The notes under the pieces are model-generated. The model saw nothing but the letters and a program-made list of their open reading frames with translations, had not been told where the DNA came from and made no database searches. Shown here piece by piece: positions 53,961 to 62,613 of a stretch of 64,000 nucleotides of DNA. Each line of letters begins with the position of its first letter. The first letter of the stretch is position 1. The position numbers and the translations under genes were made by a program. This stretch comes from Flavobacterium tagetis. GTDB lineage: Bacteria; Bacteroidota; Bacteroidia; Flavobacteriales; Flavobacteriaceae. The stretch is from contig NZ_JAERSF010000002.1 of assembly GCF_016735615.1 (NCBI RefSeq), positions 1,054,001 through 1,118,000 of the forward strand, given 5' to 3'.

Positions 53961-54335
53961 TTAATTTACTTTAGTTGCTAATTTGTTACTGATGACCCAT
54001 TTGCCGTCAACAACGATAAGACTTAATAGGTCATAATAATTATACTCAAATATCGGAACTTGAACTTTCGCGACAGCGGTATTATTGATAATTTCTAAAG
54101 ATAGGATTTTCATTTTGAATTCTTCTCCCAATTCCTGCGGACTTTTACGATTTTTTACACCTTCCAAATATTGATTTACGGTTTTAAAATGAGTTTCTCC
54201 ATTTAGATCAAAACCTATTATCGCTTGAGGATGAAAAACACTTTGTAGTAAAGGAACATCACCGTTATAAATTCCGTTAAAATAATTCATGAGTACAGCC
54301 GTAATTAAAGCTGCGTTTGTACCAAAATTTTCCAT
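53961..54335 (-). CDS. NTF2/SnoaL-like protein
   Basis: About 124 residues, start placed at the ATG at 54333-54335; an earlier in-frame codon adds 8 residues. Compact cone-shaped fold with INGIYNGDVPLLQSVFHPQA-like opening (YFNGIYNGD) and LSIVVDGKWVISNKL-type end. Family members are enzymes or binding proteins for small aromatic or polyketide compounds. Overlap-free, 6 bp from the monooxygenase. Substrate unknown. Confidence 0.85.
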   Translation of the reverse strand: MENFGTNAALITAVLMNYFNGIYNGDVPLLQSVFHPQAIIGFDLNGETHFKTVNQYLEGVKNRKSPQELGEEFKMKILSLEIINNTAVAKVQVPIFEYNYYDLLSLIVVDGKWVISNKLATKVN

Positions 54336-54355
54336 GATTTTAATTTTTGAAGTTA

Positions 54356-55093
54356 TCAAATGCTGTGTCCAGCAACATGTCCGCCATCTAAATTAATGAT
54401 TTCGCCTGTTACAAAATTACTTTCAGCCAAATAAAGAGCCAATTGTGCTACATCACTGGTTTCTCCAATGCGGTTTAATAAATGCAATCCAGCCAAACTA
54501 TCGGCATTGTCTACGCCAGTTTTAGCCTGAAGCGGACTTCTAATGATCCCTGGAGCAATTGCATTTACACGAATATTGTTTTTTCCGAATTCAGCAGCAA
54601 GTTGTCTGGTAAAAGCATGAATACCACCTTTACTTGAAATAGGTGCTGTGGCAGGAAATCCGTCAATAGCATGGTCAACCAAAACGGTTCCGATATTAAT
54701 AATAGCCCCTTCACCTTGCTGCAACATTTGTCTAATCGCTGCCTGACTTGTAAAGTAAGTTCCTTTTAAATTAATGTTTAAAAAACGATCCAAGTCTTTT
54801 TCTTCCACATCTAAGAAAGATTGAGGTTGAAAAATTCCTGCATTATTGATTAATACATCAACGCTTCCAAAACGTTCTAAGGCCGTTTGCACTAATTGTT
54901 TTCCAGTAGCAATAAGGCTTACATCGCCATGTACCATTGCTAATTGATTAGTGTGTCCTAATTCTTGATATGTATTTTCAAGGTTCTTTAAATTTGCGGA
55001 GTTGATAACCACATTATAGCCTTTTTCTAAAAATAATTGTGCTGTTGCTTTACCGATGCCTGTAGAAGCACCGGTTATGATAATTGTTTTCAT
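54356..55093 (-). CDS. SDR-family protein lacking the catalytic tyrosine
   Basis: 245 residues with ATG at 55091-55093, which begins MKTIIITGASTGIGKATAQ; the frame extends upstream with no likely start. NAD(P) motifs and NNAG (DVLINNAGIFQPQS) are present. The active-site segment reads FPATAPISSKGGIHAF, with Pro where YxxxK has Tyr and a Thr in place of the usual Ser. The lysine is kept. It may bind cofactor without classical catalysis or use a different residue. Operon with the tautomerase. Confidence 0.85.
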   Translation of the reverse strand: MKTIIITGASTGIGKATAQLFLEKGYNVVINSANLKNLENTYQELGHTNQLAMVHGDVSLIATGKQLVQTALERFGSVDVLINNAGIFQPQSFLDVEEKDLDRFLNINLKGTYFTSQAAIRQMLQQGEGAIINIGTVLVDHAIDGFPATAPISSKGGIHAFTRQLAAEFGKNNIRVNAIAPGIIRSPLQAKTGVDNADSLAGLHLLNRIGETSDVAQLALYLAESNFVTGEIINLDGGHVAGHSI

Positions 55094-55109
55094 TTTTTCT
55101 AATTTTAAA

Positions 55110-55328
55110 TTATTTCTTTTGAGCCGTGACGCCTTTTTCTCGCAATACCGAAACTTGTTCTCCTGCAAATCCCCAATCGTCTAATTCTATTTCCTGAATG
55201 ACAATATGAGTTAGATTGGGATCTTTGTCTAATACTTCAGTGATGAGTTCTGTAATACCAGAAATCAACTGTTGTTTTTGCTCTCTGGTAACGCCTTCTC
55301 TCGTTAATTCAATTTTTACGTATGGCAT
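55110..55328 (-). CDS. 4-oxalocrotonate tautomerase-like protein
   Basis: 72 residues with Pro directly after Met (MPYVKIELTREGVTREQKQQ), the catalytic N-terminal proline of the family. The body EQEIELDDWGFAGEQV-type end is similar to small tautomerases. It moves double bonds in 2-hydroxymuconate-like acids or dehalogenates. Second gene in the operon. Confidence 0.88.
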   Translation of the reverse strand: MPYVKIELTREGVTREQKQQLISGITELITEVLDKDPNLTHIVIQEIELDDWGFAGEQVSVLREKGVTAQKK

Positions 55329-55340
55329 GATTTCTAAGTG

Positions 55341-55874
55341 TTAAGCAAGTTTTGCTGTAAGGTTAACGTCTAGTTCAAATTCGTTGTAAATCAAAGTGTC
55401 GCCAAGATTGGTAAAGAAGTTTCCAGAACGGAATTTCATATCGTATTTAGTACGGTCAATGATGATTTTACCAGAAGCTTTCAGTTCATTGTTATTGTTT
55501 TTTACTTCCAAATTGAAATCAATTGGATGTGTAATGGCTTTAATCGTAAGATTGCCTTCAATAAAATAGTTAGATTCAGCTTGTTTAGAAACAGTTGTAA
55601 TGTCTAAAGAAGCAGTTTTAAATTTGTCTGTAGAAAAGAAATCGTCTGATGCGAGATGTCCAGCAAATTGCTGATTTGTTGCGGAATCGGTTACGTCAAG
55701 AATTGCGATAGAAGTGGTGTCAATTACAACATTTCCTCCGGTTAGTTCGTCATTAGAAAAAGTAAAATTACCCTCTTCAATATTGATTGTTCCGTTGTGT
55801 TGTCCGGTAATTTTTTTTCCAATCCAGTTTACTTGACTTTCTGTATTCGAAATTTTAAAATTTTTAGTTTCCAT
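55341..55874 (-). CDS. YceI family protein
   Basis: 177 residues of lipocalin-like fold. No signal peptide, so it may be cytosolic in this form. SQVNWIGKKITGQHNGTINI, FFSTDKFKTASLDITT and IKAITHPIDFNLEVKNNN mark the family, which binds isoprenoid quinones. First gene of the operon, 67 bp downstream of the CRP-like palindrome. Confidence 0.92.
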   Translation of the reverse strand: METKNFKISNTESQVNWIGKKITGQHNGTINIEEGNFTFSNDELTGGNVVIDTTSIAILDVTDSATNQQFAGHLASDDFFSTDKFKTASLDITTVSKQAESNYFIEGNLTIKAITHPIDFNLEVKNNNNELKASGKIIIDRTKYDMKFRSGNFFTNLGDTLIYNEFELDVNLTAKLA

Positions 55875-55940
55875 TATTTTATACTTTTAAATCGTTATTA
55901 ATTTATAGTACAAAGTAATGGCGAGATTCAAAATTGATTA

Positions 55941-55956
55941 TGTGATGTAGATCACA
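55941..55956. promoter_or_regulatory. CRP-type palindrome upstream of the yceI operon
   Basis: TGTGATGTAGATCACA: perfect TGTGA-N6-TCACA symmetry. It lies between the Crp-like gene (stop at 55961) and yceI (start at 55874). The Crp-like protein's recognition helix SRETLSRL keeps the Arg-Glu and Arg positions that read TGTGA in E. coli CRP. Confidence 0.7.
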
Positions 55957-55960
55957 TTCG

Positions 55961-56545
55961 TCAATGCGGCTTAGAAGCGTTGTATAATCGGCTTAAAGTT
56001 TCTCTAGAAACACCAAGATAAGCGGCGATTAAATGTTTAGGTACAGTATTGTATAAGGCAGGATAGAGCGAAAGCAATTCTTCGTATCTCGTTTTAGTAT
56101 CATTGTTCATAAAAGAAAGCAGCCTTTTCTGAGAAGCCACATAACCGCGATTGGTTCTCCATCTAAAGAAATGTTCTACTTCGTGTATTTCTCTGCAGAT
56201 TTTTTCTCGGTCATTATTCGAAAGAGAAAGAATTTCAACATCCGAAATACAATCAACATTAATAGTGGCTTTGGTCTTGTTGTAAAGTGCTGCATAATCA
56301 GACGCCCACCAAGTAGACATTGCAAACTGCAGAATATACATTTTTACTTCATCATTAACATAGAAAGACTTTAGACAACCAGAAACGACAAAATATTCTT
56401 TATCGACATTCTGACCTTCAGTAATAATAGTTTGCCCTTTCTTAAAAGTTTCTGTTTTAAAATGAGAAAAGAAATAATCAAACTGTTCGTCTGTTAAGAC
56501 AACTATTTTTGAGACATGTTCTTTTAAAAGGTTTTTGGCATCCAT
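55961..56545 (-). CDS. Crp/Fnr family regulator with CRP-like recognition helix
   Basis: 194 residues. Cyclic-nucleotide-binding domain (FKKGQTIITEGQNVDKEYFV) and winged helix HLIAAYLGVSRETLSRLYNA. The RETxxR pattern matches CRP and predicts TGTGA binding, and such a site lies just downstream of the stop. It probably controls the yceI-tautomerase-SDR-NTF2-monooxygenase operon. Ligand unknown. Confidence 0.9.
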   Translation of the reverse strand: MDAKNLLKEHVSKIVVLTDEQFDYFFSHFKTETFKKGQTIITEGQNVDKEYFVVSGCLKSFYVNDEVKMYILQFAMSTWWASDYAALYNKTKATINVDCISDVEILSLSNNDREKICREIHEVEHFFRWRTNRGYVASQKRLLSFMNNDTKTRYEELLSLYPALYNTVPKHLIAAYLGVSRETLSRLYNASKPH

Positions 56546-56760
56546 TATTGAAGTTTTAATGATAAGTAAAAATAGTAAATATTAAAACTGCCCGACTTGA
56601 TTATTTGGATCGTTTTTAAAGTAAGAAACAAAAAAGGAAAGTCTATTTTTTCAGGAATGATATTTTACGGTTGGGTGGTGAAAAATGATTATTCAGTGAT
56701 ATAAAAAAGCTTTAAAGCATTAAAATGAGCAATTTTGCAAGAAAGCTTAATTACTATTTT

Positions 56761-57594
56761 ATGATTTCACCTCTTACTATAATCGCCGCGACAAATTTTT
56801 CTGATATTGCAAATAACGCTGTTGCTTATGCAGCAGGACTTGCTAGAGCTACTGGCGCAAAATTGGTTTTATTTAATTCATTTTCTTTAAGTGTACACAG
56901 TGCAAACTCACACATAACTGCAGATGCCATGCAGAAGCAGATTGATAGAGCAATTGCTAGGTTAGAAAATTTGGCAAAAGAAACAGCCGATTTGTTTAGA
57001 ATTGAAACCGAAGCAATCTGTACATATTCTTTTTTAGAAGACGAGCTTCCGAAAATTATCAAAGAAACAAATGCAGATGTTGTGGTAATGGGAATGGCGG
57101 AGCGTTCTTTTGAGCAAGAATTATTGGGAAATTCAACTACAACGGCGATTAAAAATTTGCAGATTCCAGTTTTAGCCGTTCCTGAAAAGGCACGTTTCCT
57201 TAATATAAGAAAGGTTTTATATGCTTGTGACAATTTAAGTTTTTCGGCTATTAAAAAATTCAGCTGGATAAAAAATGCTTTAGGAGATTTTGAAGCCGAA
57301 ATTGAATTTTTTACTGTAGATGATAAGTTGGATGATTTGAAAGAAGAACAACACAGAATTTTATTGAATTCGAATATCGAAAAAGAATTTGAAGACGTAA
57401 AATATCTTTATAAAACGGTAAGATCGAATGCTGTTATTAATGAAATAAGAAAAGAAATTAAGAATTATGAGGCCAATCTTCTGATTATGGTGCCTCAAAA
57501 ATACGGTTTTTGGGATTCTTTGGTTCATAGAAGCAAAACTAGGATTCTGGCAGCAGGGCTTGAGATCCCATTATTGTCGTTTCCGAATTATTAA
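56761..57594 (+). CDS. Universal stress protein, two-domain
   Basis: About 277 residues; the start ATG 56761 gives MISPLTIIAATNFSDIANNA, with an upstream ATG (56725) less likely. The N-terminal Usp domain (1-150) has the ATP-type GMAERSFEQELLGNSTTTAI loop (G-2x-G-9x-G-like). The second half (155-277) is a diverged Usp repeat (YACDNLSFSAIKKFSWIKNA; LLIMVPQKYGFWDSLVHRSK). Role in stress survival. It is divergent from the Crp-like gene. Confidence 0.88.
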   Translation: MISPLTIIAATNFSDIANNAVAYAAGLARATGAKLVLFNSFSLSVHSANSHITADAMQKQIDRAIARLENLAKETADLFRIETEAICTYSFLEDELPKIIKETNADVVVMGMAERSFEQELLGNSTTTAIKNLQIPVLAVPEKARFLNIRKVLYACDNLSFSAIKKFSWIKNALGDFEAEIEFFTVDDKLDDLKEEQHRILLNSNIEKEFEDVKYLYKTVRSNAVINEIRKEIKNYEANLLIMVPQKYGFWDSLVHRSKTRILAAGLEIPLLSFPNY

Positions 57595-58188
57595 AGATTG
57601 ATTTGATTTAAAACTAATGATATAAAAATTATAAAGTTTTTTTGAGGAAATAGTATCAAAATAAAATTTAACAGTTTTTTTTTTGATTTTAGAGATTCAA
57701 TAATTTTTTTGGCCTGTTGCCTAATTTCAAAATTATATTATAACATTTAAGCCAGTTTTGTTAATTATTCTTAATTGTCTGCTGGTTTCAGATTTTTTTA
57801 AATTAATTTTGTGGCACTCTAAAAACTTAAATGCAAATAGGTTTTTTTATCAGTATGGCAACAGCTATAATTGAGAATTATCTACAAACTGAAATAGCAT
57901 TGTATGATTTTAAAAATAAGATAAATTAAAGATTTTATTCCACGTAAATACCGAGAGAACACTTGGTGTAGATTTTTAATTTATTTTAATTGGATTTTGT
58001 ATAGTGTTTTTTAGCTTGTTCAGGTTTTAAAAACAATATTTCTCATAAAAAGTATTGTCAGCAGATTTAATCGGCTTTTTAAAGGAAGAGATTGTGTTCC
58101 TGCATCAGTTCTAAATGGACTATAAAAAGAAGAGAAAAGTAGTAAGCATTGGGTTCTAAGAGTACAAAGCTTAAAAAAAATAAAAACA
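57595..58188. other. Long AT-rich intergenic region before fabH
   Basis: About 590 bp with no credible gene. A TAATTTTG (57804-57811) fits the -7 box but a proper -33 is missing. No long palindromes. It must supply the fabH promoter, perhaps near 58000. Confidence 0.4.
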
Positions 58189-59235
58189 ATGAGCGCAGTT
58201 ATTACAGCAATAGGTGGTTTCGTGCCATCATCAATTTTGACCAATAAAAAGATTTCAGAAACAGTTGATACATCGGAGGAATGGATCATCAAAAGAACTG
58301 GAATTAGAGAACGTAGAATCGCAGACGACGATACGGCAACATCTGATCTTGCCGCAGCAGCGATTGAAAATCTTTTCGAAAATTATAATGTAGATCGCAG
58401 TGAGATTGAAGCTTTGCTTGTAGCAACAGCAACTCCAGATCACATTTTAGCACCAACAGCAAGTATTGTTTGCGATAAAAGCGGACTTACAAATGCTTTT
58501 GGAATTGACATGAATGCAGCTTGCAGCGGATTTTTATACGCTTTGGAAATGGGTGCAAATATGATCGAAAGCGGACGCTACAAAAAATTGATTATCGTTG
58601 GAGCAGATAAAATGAGCTCTATCGTAGATTATGAAGATCGTAATACTTGTATTCTTTTCGGAGATGGAGCAGGAGCAGTTTTATTAGAAAAAACTGAATC
58701 TGATGCAGGTTTAATGAAAACGATTTTGAAAACAGACGGAAGCGGTGTTTCTTCTTTGGCTGTACCAGCTGGAGGTTCTAGAAACCCAACTTCTATGCAG
58801 AGCCTTTTGCACAGAACGCATTATTTGAAACAAGATGGTGCTTTTGTATTTAAAAGAGCCGTTGCAGCAATGAGCCAGGTTTCTCAAGATGCTTTGGCAA
58901 AAAATGAATTAGAATCAGACCAAATTGACTGGGTAGTTCCACATCAAGCTAATTTAAGAATTATTACTGCTGTGGGCGAAAGCTTAGGTATTGATTTCGA
59001 AAAAGTAAAAGTAAATATTGACCGTTACGGAAATACAACATCAGCAACAGTTCCGTTGTGTTTATGGGATTTCAAAGACGATTTTAAAGAAGGACAAAAT
59101 GTATTGATCACTACTTTTGGCGCAGGATTTTCTTGGGGTGCAACGTGCTTAAAATGGGGCGTTATGCGTGAGAAAAATCCAGTTGCTACAATTAAAGCAG
59201 ACAAAAAAGAAGAAGGTGTTCTAGTAGAACACTAA
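58189..59235 (+). CDS. fabH: 3-oxoacyl-ACP synthase III (KAS III)
   Basis: 348 residues. It condenses acetyl-CoA (or branched acyl-CoA) with malonyl-ACP to start fatty acid synthesis. Catalytic Cys in DMNAACSGFLYALEMG, His in DWVVPHQANLRI and Asn in YGNTTSATVPL are intact. The C-terminal tail is slightly longer than E. coli FabH. Single gene before the LytS kinase, with 35 bp between. Confidence 0.93.
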   Translation: MSAVITAIGGFVPSSILTNKKISETVDTSEEWIIKRTGIRERRIADDDTATSDLAAAAIENLFENYNVDRSEIEALLVATATPDHILAPTASIVCDKSGLTNAFGIDMNAACSGFLYALEMGANMIESGRYKKLIIVGADKMSSIVDYEDRNTCILFGDGAGAVLLEKTESDAGLMKTILKTDGSGVSSLAVPAGGSRNPTSMQSLLHRTHYLKQDGAFVFKRAVAAMSQVSQDALAKNELESDQIDWVVPHQANLRIITAVGESLGIDFEKVKVNIDRYGNTTSATVPLCLWDFKDDFKEGQNVLITTFGAGFSWGATCLKWGVMREKNPVATIKADKKEEGVLVEH

Positions 59236-59270
59236 GATAGGATTTTTCAATTTTACAGTTGAGGGAATAA

Positions 59271-60365
59271 ATGGGTAGAAAGAACCAAAATAAAAAATCA
59301 GGCAAGAATTTTTTCTATAAATACTACAGGGTTATAGTAATTCCAGCCGTTTTTTTGGTCTATCTTTCATCGTATTATTTTCTAAATCCGTATAGAAATT
59401 TTGAAGAAGAAGGTTTGCTCGATTTAGACCAAACCTTCGATATCTTCATTATTTTGTTGTATTGTGCCATACTTACAGAGTTGACTTTGTTTGTTGGCCG
59501 AAAATTAAACTATTATATAAGTTGGGAACAAAATCCAGCTTTTAGGGCTATTGCCCAATTTATCTGCTTAATTGCAGGAAATATTCTTTTAAACTATTTT
59601 TTTTCTTGGCTTTGGGATTATTTATATCCATGTACGGCCTTAGAAGTAAATGATTTGGTTACCATTTGGCAGTCTAAGATTATGGCAGCCATTATATCAT
59701 TGTTTATAAGTGCCATTCATACCGGAATATTTTTGCTAAACAGATGGCGTTTAAATGCAATAGAAACGGCTGAATTAAAAGTTAGAGCGTCGGAATTGCA
59801 GGAAGCAGTAACGCGTTCTAAGTTAGAATCTTTAAAAATGCAGTTAGATCCGCATTTTGTGTTCAATAACTTTAGCACTTTGACTGAATTGATTTATGAA
59901 GATCAGAAAGAAGCGGCTTCGTTCTTAGAAAATATAACGAGAGTATATCGTTATATGATTTCAAATTCAAATAAAGATACCATTACTGTAAAAGAAGAAA
60001 TAGAATTCCTAAATGCTTATTTTTACTTATTAAAGAAAAGGCTAGGCGATAAAATCGCTTTAAAAATTGAAATTGATTCTTCTGCCTTAGCACTTCATTT
60101 ACCGCCTTTAACATTACAGTTGTTGGTAGAAAATGCCGTAAAACACAATATGGCAACTTTAGCAAATCCGCTTACGATTACAGTTTTTTCTGATTCTGGT
60201 GATATTGTTGTTCGAAATAACTTGCAACGAACTGCTGGAAAGGCTTTGGTTTCAACAGGAATTGGAAATAAAAACATCAAATTCCGTTATAAAATTTTAT
60301 CTCAAAGAATGCCGATTTTTACTGAATCAAACGGTTATTATGACGTACGTCTGCCATTAATTTAA
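59271..60365 (+). CDS. LytS-type sensor histidine kinase
   Basis: 364 residues. Four membrane helices (VIVIPAVFLVYLSSYYFL; TFDIFIILLYCAILTELTLF; FICLIAGNILLNYFFSWLW; AIISLFISAIHTGIFLLNRW) precede the kinase. Phosphoacceptor LKMQLDPHFVFNNFSTLTEL, N-box LLVENAVKHNM and G-box STGIGNKNIKFRY. It pairs with the response regulator 5 bp downstream. Confidence 0.92.
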   Translation: MGRKNQNKKSGKNFFYKYYRVIVIPAVFLVYLSSYYFLNPYRNFEEEGLLDLDQTFDIFIILLYCAILTELTLFVGRKLNYYISWEQNPAFRAIAQFICLIAGNILLNYFFSWLWDYLYPCTALEVNDLVTIWQSKIMAAIISLFISAIHTGIFLLNRWRLNAIETAELKVRASELQEAVTRSKLESLKMQLDPHFVFNNFSTLTELIYEDQKEAASFLENITRVYRYMISNSNKDTITVKEEIEFLNAYFYLLKKRLGDKIALKIEIDSSALALHLPPLTLQLLVENAVKHNMATLANPLTITVFSDSGDIVVRNNLQRTAGKALVSTGIGNKNIKFRYKILSQRMPIFTESNGYYDVRLPLI

Positions 60366-60370
60366 GAGTT

Positions 60371-61126
60371 ATGAAGATTTTAATTGTAGAAGATGAAAGT
60401 ATTAACGCCAGCCGATTAAAAAGGCTATTGGAAGAATTGGAACCCAATTGTGAGATTTTAGGCATTATAGACACTGTTGTAGATACTGTTGCGTGGCTGA
60501 AATCGAACCCATGTCCAGATTTAATTACAATGGACATCCGCTTAGCAGACGGACTGAGTTTTGCTATTTTTGATGAAATCAATATTACTTGTCCTGTAAT
60601 TTTTACTACAGCTTATGACGAATATGCTATTCGTGCATTTAAGGTAAACAGTATCGATTATTTGATGAAACCCATCGAAAAAAACGAATTGGAATTCGCC
60701 TTAACAAAATTCAAATCTTTAAATAAAAACGAATCCAACGTAACCAATATAGCTGGAATTCTAAAAGAACTGATTCAGAAACCCGTATTCAGAATGCGCT
60801 TTTTAGTAACCTATCGTGATGGCTATAAAAGCGTAGATGTTTCAGATATCGACTTTATATATTCTGAGTTTAAAACCAGTAATTTATTCCTTAAATCTGG
60901 TGTAATTATCTCTATTCCGCAAACCATGGAAGAACTAGAGCAGGAACTAGATCCGAATCTCTTTTTTCGTGCCAATCGCCAGTTTTTTATTCGCGCGGAA
61001 AGCATTAAATCTATTGCGAACTACTTCAACGCAAAGCTTAAAATCCAACTTAAACTAGATCCAGAACGCGAGGTGATCATTAGTCGTGAAAAAACACCTT
61101 TCTTTAAACAGTGGATGGATAGATAA
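60371..61126 (+). CDS. LytTR-type response regulator
   Basis: 251 residues. Receiver Asp in LITMDIRLADG; LytTR domain with IDFIYSEFKTSNLFLKSG and FFRANRQFFIRAESIKSI. A LytTR-type operator (61338-61367) lies before the next gene, the RND adaptor, which is 315 bp downstream. This makes that efflux operon the likely target. Confidence 0.92.
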   Translation: MKILIVEDESINASRLKRLLEELEPNCEILGIIDTVVDTVAWLKSNPCPDLITMDIRLADGLSFAIFDEINITCPVIFTTAYDEYAIRAFKVNSIDYLMKPIEKNELEFALTKFKSLNKNESNVTNIAGILKELIQKPVFRMRFLVTYRDGYKSVDVSDIDFIYSEFKTSNLFLKSGVIISIPQTMEELEQELDPNLFFRANRQFFIRAESIKSIANYFNAKLKIQLKLDPEREVIISREKTPFFKQWMDR

Positions 61127-61139
61127 AGTAGCTAAGGTT

Positions 61140-61336
61140 TTTGTTTTGTCGCAAAGGCGTTAAGACGCGAAGTTTTCTTTTATTATATTTTATGATAATG
61201 CTTGTCATTTTTACTGATAAAAATTCGAGAAATTATATCTACAGTATTTCACACAATAATTTTAATTAGAGAAAATTCGTGAATTCGTGGCAGAAAAAAA
61301 CTTCGCGTCCTAGCGCCTTCGTGGCATAAACCCAAG
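61140..61336. repeat. GCAAAG/AATTCGTGAATTCGTGGC repeat
   Basis: Imperfect palindrome: TCGCAAAGGCGTTAAGACGC faces CTTCGCGTCCTAGCGCCTTC. Near the middle, 61274-61291 carries the same 18-mer as 30593-30610/30712-30729. Non-coding. Confidence 0.65.
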
Positions 61337-61337
61337 C

Positions 61338-61411
61338 CAACGTTTCAGTATCAAAATATGTCGTTTGGGTAAATTTCTTTCATAAAAAAGCGGTTTTGCG
61401 CTGTTATTTTG
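61338..61411 (+). promoter_or_regulatory. LytTR-type operator and promoter of the second RND operon
   Basis: CGTTTC core at 61341 and CGTTTG core at 61362, period 21. The -7-like TTATTTTG starts at 61404, 42 nt after the proximal core, the same geometry as the 46-52 kb operators. It lies 30 nt upstream of the ATG at 61441 and so supports that start. Confidence 0.6.
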
Positions 61412-61440
61412 CTGCCAAATTTGAGGTAATTCATTTAAAA

Positions 61441-62586
61441 ATGAAAAGTAAAATGACAAAACAGTTTTTTAAAAATAATAACGCAATTGCCAAAATTGCA
61501 ATTTTATTGATAATGATCTCCCTTTCTTCATGCGGGAAAAGCGGAGATGGACAAATGGCTCCTCCAAAGCCAGAAGTAGATTTTCTTCAGACCAATTCGG
61601 CAACAGGAGAAGTAGAAAAGAAATATCCAGGAACAGTCGAAGGTTCTGTGAACGTTGATATAAAAGCTCAAGTATCAGGTTATCTTGAAGCTATTTATGT
61701 AAAAGAAGGAGACTATGTAGCCAAAGGACAATCTCTTTTTAAGATTAAAGGCGATGTGTATGCTGAACAAGTAAACAATAGCCGTGCAGCTTATAAAAGC
61801 GCTTTAGCCAATCAGGCCAATGCTAAATTGGAAGTGGAAAAAATCAAACCTTTGGTTGAAGGAAAAGTTTTCTCAGACATGCAGCTAAAAACCGCACAAG
61901 CCAATTACGAAGCCGCAACTGCACAAGTAGCACAAGCAAAAGCCGCTTTGGGATCATCTCAGTTAAATGCCGATTTCTCTTTGATTAAAGCTCCAGTAAG
62001 CGGCTATATTAGCCGTATTCCAAACCGTATCGGGAATTTAGTTACACCAAACGATGCCGTTCCATTAACTACACTTTCGGAGATTAATAGCGTATTTGTA
62101 TATTTTTCTTTGACAGAAGCAGATTATTTGGCTTTCTCTAAAGATGCAAAAAGCAATCAGACCGTGAGTTTAATTATGGCCGATGACAGCGAGTACGATC
62201 AAAAAGGAAAACTGGAAGTTGCCAGCGGAAACATTGATCGTGCAACAGGAACAATTGCCTTAAAAGCCATATTTCCAAATCCGAAGAAAGTATTGCGTTC
62301 TGGTGGTTCGGCAAGAATTGTCTTAAATAAAAGTTTATCATCTGTAATTACAGTTCCAATGGCAAGCGTAAAAGATATCCAAGATAAATTTTTTGTTTTT
62401 GTTCTAAAAGAAGGTAACAAAATAGCCATGGTTCCAATTGAAATCGCGGGAAGCGCTGGAGCAGATTATTTTGTGAAATCTGGATTGAAAGCCGGAGATA
62501 AAGTGGCGCTAAATAATATCGATGTCCTTTATGATGGAATGGAAGTCGTTCCAAAAATCGCTGCTGCAAATACAGGCAGTAAATAA
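61441..62586 (+). CDS. RND efflux periplasmic adaptor (membrane fusion protein)
   Basis: About 381 residues with ATG at 61441; an upstream TTG would overlap the promoter. Lipoprotein leader (IAILLIMISLSSC), barrel-sandwich motifs (GSVNVDIKAQVSGYLEAIYV; SLIKAPVSGYISRIPNRIGN), helical hairpin and beta-barrel. Followed by the permease with 27 bp between. The partner outer-membrane factor is not in the window. Confidence 0.92.
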   Translation: MKSKMTKQFFKNNNAIAKIAILLIMISLSSCGKSGDGQMAPPKPEVDFLQTNSATGEVEKKYPGTVEGSVNVDIKAQVSGYLEAIYVKEGDYVAKGQSLFKIKGDVYAEQVNNSRAAYKSALANQANAKLEVEKIKPLVEGKVFSDMQLKTAQANYEAATAQVAQAKAALGSSQLNADFSLIKAPVSGYISRIPNRIGNLVTPNDAVPLTTLSEINSVFVYFSLTEADYLAFSKDAKSNQTVSLIMADDSEYDQKGKLEVASGNIDRATGTIALKAIFPNPKKVLRSGGSARIVLNKSLSSVITVPMASVKDIQDKFFVFVLKEGNKIAMVPIEIAGSAGADYFVKSGLKAGDKVALNNIDVLYDGMEVVPKIAAANTGSK

Positions 62587-62613
62587 TTTTTCATTTAATA
62601 AAATAACATTTCC

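Noticed and set aside
61396..61440. TTG-started extension of the second RND adaptor
   Set aside because: It would overlap the predicted -7 box at 61404-61411 and precede the ATG that opens the lipoprotein leader.
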